The notes beneath the pieces are model-generated. The model was not told the origin of the DNA. It did no database searches and saw only the letters and a program-made list of their open reading frames with translations. A stretch of 64,000 bases of DNA from Ceratopteris richardii. Taxonomy: Eukaryota > Streptophyta > Polypodiopsida > Polypodiales > Pteridaceae. The position numbers and the translations under genes are program-made. The DNA is taken from assembly GCA_020310875.1 (NCBI GenBank), contig CM035416.1:3630709-3694708 (forward strand), written 5' to 3'. Shown here piece by piece: positions 57,843 to 64,000 of the stretch; positions within the stretch are counted from its first letter, which is position 1; every line of letters starts with the position of its first letter.

Positions 57843-59486
57843 ATGGCAGTTACGGCAGGAACTAGCTCCCAGGCAGGCACCAGCCCCCAAGTCGTGGACA
57901 TTGAAAGTCTTCCCGTTGAGGAGGAATTGAAGGAACGCCCAGTGGCATTGAGGGCATTACACGCCATACCGATTCAGAATCCTCCACAAGGGCACACAAT
58001 TCCGGTCAGCAAAAACTCACATTGGTTCAGTGAGGTGGCATGATCTCTAGGTGAAGGCACTTACATGTGGGAGGTTGAGATAGAATTCAACGGGCGCTAG
58101 GGCAGGTATCACTTTTTCACCAGGGAATTTGAGAGACTGCAGAATAATGAAGGACTGAAACCTATATGGAAGAAGGCGGGACTCTATGATTACTTCAAAT
58201 TCCAATTGCCAAAGCTCGACTTTCTAAGATGCTCCTATTTGATTAGCACCCTCACTCCGAGCAAAGACAAAAAGGGATACAACACCTTTGTCCTCCCATC
58301 TCTCACAAGGGGCAATGAGCTGAAGCGCTTCGGGTTGACTATCAATTTGGTGAGGGAAGCTCTAGACATGAAAGGTATGCACATTCCTACGAAGAAAGAG
58401 ACTATGGTCCCCGACAATATGAAGAACAGGAATCTGACAAAATTAAAGGACATGGTGGCAATGACACCTACAATCGCCATTCACTTGCGAATGGTCATGC
58501 AGCATTTTGCATTTCCCACTCAAGAGAGGGTCACAATGCCACCTAAGAAGATATGGTTTAGTCTATACTTGGCCGACGCCTTCGAATTGACAATCAATAT
58601 GCCCCACTGGATTATCGACCAAATCCACTTGGCTCATCAAAGGTGGTATAAAAAACAAAAGTCTGTACTGTATGGATGCTGTGCTCTCACTCGGATTGTG
58701 TATAGATGTTTGGCTTATGATGTGCCAGTTCAGAGGGCATTAACTTGGACAAGGGTACAGGAATTCCAACATAGACTATCAACCGCAGGACCACCATCTA
58801 AGAAAATGAGAGGTGCAGTTCAGATGCCCTGTGCACAACCCCGCGGTGCGACGCTGACACCTGAGACAACTCCACGACTTCCTAGGTGGGTACAACCCTT
58901 CACTATCAGATTACCAAGACACAGCACTGATGGACCGAATTTGGGGTTCCCACCTGTACCAACCGACCTAGAGTTTCCTCACGGATTCACATTAGAAGAC
59001 CTAACTGATGAGGAGGTAGCCAGAATAATCGAAGCTATTAACGCGGAAGTCGAGGCAGAGCAAGCTAGTGGACAACAAACTGCTACACACCAACCCCATC
59101 CCAGACAACTAGAGGTCGTCGATGTGGAGGGTGAAGAAGAAGAAGAACATGAGGAGGAACATAATGGACAATCCGAGGAAGAAGAGCAGGAATATGATCA
59201 GGAAGCTCTGCAAGTACTTGAGGGTGCCCCAGCTTATACGAAGGAATTGAAAAAGCTCTATGATACCATCAACAGGGTTCAAGAGCAACATAGACTGTCC
59301 CTCGCAGCAAGAAAAGCTCTCATGAACCAAATCCTTGAGGAGGAAGGAGTAGACGAGCAATACCGCACCACACTTGATATGATATCTGATGCTTTAGGAG
59401 TACCTGAGATGGTGCATACCGCCCTTGCACAATCACGCAGAACGCAACAAAGATATGGCAGGTGCCCCCCACGATCAGGAAAATAG
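57843..59486 (+). pseudogene. Gypsy G extra ORF 1 (unknown function)
   Basis: Starts MAVTAGTSSQAGTSPQVVDI, supported by the matching start in D. Blocks: NSHWFSEV, LPKLDFLRCSYLISTLTPSK, GMHIPTKKETMVPDNMKNRN, LRMVMQHFAFPTQERVTMPP, KKIWFSLYLADAFELTINMP, GCCALTRIVYRCLAYDVPVQ, then basic KKMRG, an acidic EEEEEHEEEHNGQSEEEEQE stretch and a helical C-terminal region. Unknown role. The layout loosely resembles the plant-transposon protein domain found in extra ORFs of Athila-type elements; this is weak recall. Only mildly interrupted. Confidence 0.8.
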
Positions 59487-61386
59487 ATGAATGTATTAGT
59501 ATCAGAACCACAAGGAACATCCACCACCACGGGCACTGCACACACCGTTCATGATATTGAGGAAACCCATACATCAAGTGCACCCCCGTCACCCCCTTTG
59601 CCACTTCTGCCTCCAACTCCACCACATTCGCCTCCCACTACTAGTGTAACCACTACTATCACTGCCTCCGAGTCCACTACCCATACCGAAGCACAGACCG
59701 TCAGTCAACCCACACAACCCACACACCCTATCTCCACCTTTCTTGTCTATACGACCACAGACACAGTAATTCTAACGGCAGCCATGGAAATCCCCGTTCC
59801 CCCGATCACACTTCCTGGCAGTTCGTATTCACAATTGCACACACCACTGTACACTTTCACCACTATCACCGCACCCACAATTCCAATATTCACAATCACT
59901 CCCACTACTGCATCCACTGTTGATTTTATGGACATATCACCCACCTCCGCACCTCTCCCTCCCCCCATACACCCACCATCTCCCATTCCCCCACCTCCCA
60001 CTTCACCATTTTCCAGCACCGCATCCACACTCCCATTCCCCTTCCCCTTCCCTTCTGCATTCAACACCCTTCCCGCACCCACCCCTATTAACAATGTGTT
60101 TAATAATATGTATCAATGTATGTCGCAACTACAACAGCACTACCAGCATCTGGATAACCAACATACGAGACTCTTCCGAAGCCATGAAGAACTTCAAGTA
60201 CGATTCATTGATCTAGAAAGGGAAAAGCGGCTACTACAACAACCGTATGTCACTTTACAGGAACAACATGAGTAGTTAGTAGCCAATCCACCCTAGTCAG
60301 ATGCAGAAGAAAAACAACAAATGGATGATCTGCTACACTCCCAGATAACAGAGAATCTCAAGCTTCAATGCAACCTGGCCCTCTTACGCAAACACATGTC
60401 TATTGCACTCGAGGAGAATAAACAACTACAGAAACAAAACAAAGAAAACTTGGAAGCAGCCATGGAGGGTTCCCCACAGGAAATCGACCCAGATAGATTC
60501 AAGGCCATACCCTCAGCGAATATGCAAATTGTGTTGGAAACCCATGCCGACCTCCCGGAAGCCTATGCAGCATTAGAAAGAGAAAGAGATGACCTATTAA
60601 AGCAGCTGGCCACCCAGCATGAGTCACCAAGCAAAGTCACAACCGCAGTTGACACGTCTGAAGAAGTCGAAAAACTCATAGCAGAACTAGAAGAATTACG
60701 AATTAAAGTCATGCAATACGAGCATCAACCCTCTCCACTTGTAGAGCCCGAGCCTGAGGACTTAGTGCCAATTGAAATAGAGGAAACCTTCGAAGACCCA
60801 TACGTTCCCATGCCTGCACCAGGGGGCAAGCAAACAGAAGAGGGCATGGACACCATCGAGATCGAGGCTCCTGAATGGATGCAGAGGTTAGAGAAAGTGG
60901 CCACAACCCATGATGACAGAGTGGCAGTTCAGATAGCGTCTATGTCACGTTTGGAAGAGGTAGTCATAAAATCGGATTACTTTAGAAACCTCTCCCATCA
61001 TAGGTGGATCGGCACATCCGACGATTTGTATGTTCCTTTCTGTGTCTTAATGGGGGATTACAATGCTGAAATCAAGCACCACAGCTCAAAAGAACCAACC
61101 TCGGCTACACAGTTTGCACCGGACGACATCCCAGCAAGTGCCAAGCAGGGAAATATACACCAACCTACGTGGAGGATTCGTCTGTTGGAAACCTACCCTG
61201 AGATGGTAAGGACATGGAATAACATGCCTTTGCATATCAAATACAACCCATGCTACTGCCCTCTATTTCGAAGAAGGTCGTGGCCAAAATACACAAAAAC
61301 TGTGCTGACAACCAAAGGATGTGAGAAATGGCTCAATTATGTCTACTTAGCACCACCTAAAGGCCAAGCTACCATAGGATATATGA
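59487..61386 (+). pseudogene. Gypsy G extra ORF 2 (proline-rich, coiled coil, conserved tail)
   Basis: Begins directly after extra ORF 1 with a threonine/proline-rich stretch (SAPPSPPLPLLPPTPPHSPP, TSAPLPPPIHPPSPIPPPPT). A coiled coil covers about 60110-60720 (LDNQHTRLFRSHEELQVRFI, LALLRKHMSIALEENKQLQK, EEVEKLIAELEELRIKVMQY). An acidic EETFEDPYVPMPAPGGKQTE segment and a conserved tail follow (DYNAEIKHHSSKEPTSATQF, LLETYPEMVRTWNNMPLHIK, CEKWLNYVYLAPPKGQATIG). The tail is cut near 61386 at the junction with fragment F. No family recognised. Confidence 0.8.
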
Positions 61387-62053
61387 GACACCTAGGGAGA
61401 GACTGACAAAGTATCAGATCATATGAGGCTAGTGTCAACCATACAACTAGGTCGTGGTCCGAACAGCTTATTGATTATCCCTACATACAGAATTTAGAAA
61501 TGAGTGATTCAGAGATGTCCTTTAACATGGAACAATTGGTAGGTAGTGCAAGCACAACCTATTTATAGACACCAAAAGGTCCCTACAAAACACAATTGGA
61601 ATATATTATAACCAGCCAATTAGGTGCACACATCTATGAGGATGGCCTGTGAGGATCACTTGTCCAACTTGAAAATTGTGATCAACCCCTTGAACTTGAA
61701 CACCAGATAGCTAAATTCAAAGAGGGCTCATATATTGATAAGCAAGGAACCATGTATGTGGTAACCAACTTACAAGATAGGACTGATGAGTTTGAAAATT
61801 TCATCCTCAAGAATGAGATAGGAGACCTAGAGCTGAGAGATCTAGGACGAGAACCCAAGACACCCCGAGGAAAATCCTTCTTGACTAGAATAATTACTCT
61901 AGAGCGGATTCCCCATGAAAACAAAAGCATAGAACTATTCTTGAATATAGGAATGGAGGAAGCTTTTTGGTGATTCAAGCCAAATCAATTTAGTGAAATA
62001 AACAGAGTCACCATTTTTGAGTTCAAAGATCCAAAGACACCAGGAAACATTTT
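61386..62053 (+). pseudogene. Gypsy pre-gag leader and gag N-terminal fragment F (fossil)
   Basis: From the junction onwards the sequence matches the leader just before gag in G (42980-43056), then a gag start (MSDSEMSFNMEQLVGSASTT) with GPYKTQLEYIITSQLGAHIY, YIDKQGTMYVVTNLQDRTDE and TVFEFKDP-like blocks. It ends where the second N-terminal gag block would continue. It is a scrap with several interruptions and no LTR of its own in front. Confidence 0.8.
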
Positions 62054-62130
62054 TGTTGCAGAGTTAAAGAGAGCACAAAGCAGAGAAAAAGACGGGCCCC
62101 AAAATTTTTCCGATTTGGACACCCAATTTT
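62054..62130. other. Boundary stretch before LTR H
   Basis: Starts purine-rich (near 62065-62095) and then becomes T-rich. It may be the 3' untranslated end of an element before its LTR. The boundary is uncertain. Confidence 0.4.
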
Positions 62131-62945
62131 TGTATTATAACCATTCTTGTAATATACTTTCCGTTGTAAATGCACTAGAAGAGTCCTCTAGATGCATCCC
62201 CACAGAAGATTAGAAACTTACCCATGTAAAATAGTAGGAAATAAGTCTTTTAGTGAATAAAGTGCCGGTCTCTTGTGTGAAAGGACCATTTTTAGGGCAC
62301 AAGTATATGAGTCAATTTGTGACTCTTTGTAACGACTTTTTGCCATTGTGAGAATAGAGAGCACAGAAATTCGAATTTGTGTCTTCTTCACTCTGTATCT
62401 TCTTCTTGGTGAGCTTGTATGCATGTGTATTGCTTGGAAAGAGTGTTAGGAAGTGTTGTCTATCCATGAAAGTGTTTATTTGCTGTAGGTAAGGTGTGTG
62501 CGAAGTGTAGGAGGTGCTGAAATGTAGGAAGGTTTTCCCGCGACTCAGTATTTTGCTCATAACTTGAAGTAGGAGTGTTAGAATTGAGTGAAACCACCGC
62601 CATTGGATGCGTCTTCTTGAGAGCTTCGAAACACATATGCTATTTGCTACATTTGGAGTTCGGAGCTGAGAGAAAAGTCCAAATTACTGATGGCTACTGC
62701 ACCAAGTATCGTGACACCATGACCAATAGTTGAAGCTTGTTTGGATTAGTTTTTGCCTTGTTTGCACTCGTTGAGTAGTTCATTTGCGTTGATCATCACT
62801 TGATTGCATGTCCTCATACACTCGGCTAGGTTTGTATACTCATTGGATTGATAATTAAAGCGTGAATCCCCACTATATGCACTTGAGGGGGATTGAGGTA
62901 TAGTCTCTTTCTCCACAAGTCCCTAAGTTGGTACTTAGGTCAACA
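62131..62945 (+). repeat. LTR of Gypsy relative H (start uncertain)
   Basis: The right edge is fixed by the tRNA-Asp PBS a few bases later and by the ending GTCAACA. The left edge is placed at TGTATTATAACC only by the TG rule and is uncertain. The sequence is not alignable by eye with the C/D/G LTRs, so H belongs to a different LTR subfamily. No second copy lies in the window. Confidence 0.6.
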
Positions 62946-62952
62946 CGTTTTT

Positions 62953-62970
62953 TGGCGCCGTTGCCGGGGA
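62953..62970 (+). other. Primer-binding site, tRNA-Asp type (H)
   Basis: TGGCGCCGTTGCCGGGGA is a perfect match to the 3' end complement of plant Asp tRNA, as used by Athila/Tat-type Gypsy elements. Confidence 0.93.
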
Positions 62971-62995
62971 GTGTCGAATCAAACCGAGGCATTCA

Positions 62996-63007
62996 TGTGA
63001 TGGTAAG
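62996..63007 (+). promoter_or_regulatory. Conserved leader motif TGTGATGGTAAG (H)
   Basis: Identical 12-mer to C, D and G, 25 bases after the PBS. Conserved even though the LTR is unrelated. No convincing acceptor-like partner was found in H. Confidence 0.6.
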
Positions 63008-63604
63008 TAGCTTTTTTGCATTGAAGCAAGAGGAGGAGTGGTGATTTTCTCTTCTTTGGTAAGTCATTTTCAGCCGCACTTACTACTTCTCATTCTTGGA
63101 GTGTGTGTAGTGAGTTGTTAGTCTAGGGAAGTGAGTGGAATGAGTAGAGTAGGAGTACTGAGAGAGTAGATCAAGTCATTAGAGTAGAATTCAGTTTTTG
63201 TTCTGTAGAGTTTCTTTTTTGGTGAGGTAAGAAAATTCCAAGTATAAAAGCCAAAAAGTGTCATTTTGTAAGTTACTTGTGTTTCTGAACAAGTATTGTA
63301 AAGAGCGCCTCTCGAGTATCGTGTTTGAGCAACAAGGCGATCTGGGGCTGCACAGAGCAAGGGGGAGTGATAAAGGAGTTGGAACAGCCTCCAAGGTGAG
63401 CACATTGTTGTTGTGTTGTGATCTCTTACCTGTAAATCAAGTTTCCAGAGAAAAACGATCTGCGTCAGGTATCGTTTAGGACTTACAGGGGTAAAAAGGT
63501 GTGATTTGAATGATACAGAGAGTGAGGAGAGGGTAGAAGAGCTTGTCAAACATTTGGGTGCAATCAAACTAAACAAAATCTAGCAAAAGTTTGACAAAGG
63601 GTCA
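63008..63604 (+). other. Gypsy H leader before the array
   Basis: Non-coding leader with scattered single CGAGTATCGTG or GGTATCG copies (near 63310 and 63465) ahead of the dense array. Nothing else recognised. Confidence 0.55.
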
Positions 63605-64000
63605 AGTATCGCTTTCTCCCGCGGTCGAGTATCGCGATACTTAACAAGTATCGTGATCTCTTATGGTTGAGTATCGTGATATTTCCCAGATATCGTGTAT
63701 CGCATTCCAAAGATCGCGATACCTATCAAAGATCGTGTATCGTGCTGTCACCAATCGCGATACCTATTGTGTATCGTGTATCGTGATCTATCGATCGCGA
63801 TACTTGAGAAGTATCGTGTATCGTGTTTGGACAAGTTTCGTGTATCGTCTCAGGAAAGATCACGATACTTCCTAAATATCGTGTATCGTTTGAGCCAAGT
63901 ATCGTGTATCGTGTCTTCATAGATCGCGACATTTGTCACCAATCGTGTATCGTCTTTTTCGAAGTATCATGTATCGTGTGGTCCAAGTATCGTTTCTCTC
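63605..64000 (+). repeat. GTATCGCGATAC palindromic array in Gypsy H leader
   Basis: About 20 cores of the type AGTATCGCGATACT, AGATCGCGATAC or AGTATCGTGTATCGTG up to the window end. A perfect 14-bp palindrome AGTATCGCGATACT lies at 63628-63641. The same TCGCGA core as C, D and G is embedded in flanks found only here. The array continues beyond the window. Confidence 0.88.

Larger units (their letters stand above)
40620..61386 (+). mobile_element. Giant Gypsy LTR retrotransposon G (fossil, split by Copia J, 3' truncated)
   Basis: This is the best preserved member of the family. It has a 5' LTR, PBS, leader, gag (interrupted by Copia J at 43491-48882), protease 1, reverse transcriptase, RNase H, integrase, protease-like domain 2, linker, extra ORF 1 and extra ORF 2. 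Excluding J and one copy of the 5-bp duplication, about 15.4 kb remains. Near 61386 the sequence switches from the end of extra ORF 2 to the pre-gag leader of another family member, so the 3' end and 3' LTR are missing. Only a handful of coding interruptions are apparent, so it is younger or better kept than C and D. Confidence 0.92.
62131..64000 (+). mobile_element. Gypsy LTR retrotransposon H, 5' end (fossil, runs off the window)
   Basis: LTR, perfect tRNA-Asp PBS, TGTGATGGTAAG motif and a TCGCGA-type array are present in the same order as in C, D and G. Gag would lie beyond the window. No coding part is visible, so its state cannot be judged. Confidence 0.75.

Noticed and set aside
59487-61386. 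Extra ORF 2 as an envelope-like gene
   Set aside because: No signal peptide, no clear transmembrane segment and no furin-like site were seen; composition is proline-rich plus coiled coil.
62131-62945. H LTR as a diverged copy of the C/D/G LTR
   Set aside because: Apart from the position next to the PBS, no shared blocks (TATA plus AGAGCTC, AAGCCAAGGAGTCC) were found.
1-64000. tRNA genes at the primer-binding sites
   Set aside because: Only 12-18 nt matches to tRNA 3' ends next to LTRs; no cloverleaf around them.

Overview
The window looks like nuclear DNA from a large, transposon-rich plant genome. Almost every base can be assigned to nested or broken LTR retrotransposons of the Ty1/Copia and Ty3/Gypsy superfamilies. 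Primer-binding sites match plant initiator-Met tRNA (Copia) and Asp tRNA (Gypsy). I found no host gene, rRNA, tRNA or CRISPR array that I could support. The plant group cannot be settled from this sequence. All elements are described as fossils.

Layout: 1-5033 is a Copia element (A) with a partial left LTR and a complete right LTR. 5034-7440 is the 5' half of a related Copia (B), joined directly to A's right LTR. 7524-21225 is a giant Gypsy element (C, + strand) with a 5' LTR but no 3' LTR. 21226-23620 is an unassigned 2.4 kb block bounded by two 23-bp hairpin-forming direct repeats. 23621-39336 is a second giant Gypsy (D, - strand), tail-to-tail with C. 39430-40393 is a gag scrap of the same family (K). 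40620-61386 is a third giant Gypsy (G, + strand), head-to-head with D and split by a Copia element (J, 43491-48882) flanked by the 5-bp target duplication AATCC. About 61386-62053 is another gag fragment (F). About 62131-64000 is the LTR, PBS and leader of a further Gypsy relative (H), running off the window.

C, D and G belong to one family with an unusual plan, best read in G and supported by all three copies: LTR, tRNA-Asp PBS, long leader, gag with three zinc knuckles, protease 1, reverse transcriptase, RNase H, a duplicated integrase zinc-binding unit, integrase core, a second retropepsin-like domain after the integrase, a linker carrying repeated IWVPK motifs, extra ORF 1, and extra ORF 2 (proline/threonine-rich, then coiled coil, then a conserved tail). 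Without J, each long copy spans about 15-16 kb and still lacks a 3' LTR.

The most striking non-coding signal is in the leaders. All four leaders present (C, D, G, H) carry an array of about 19-26 short units centred on the palindrome TCGCGA, and each element surrounds that core with its own different flanks. A shared TGTGATGGTAAG motif lies just after the PBS in all four, even though H has an unrelated LTR. This looks like a conserved leader module whose repeat sequence changes quickly between lineages. Unit counts, mismatch counts and break counts are by-eye estimates.
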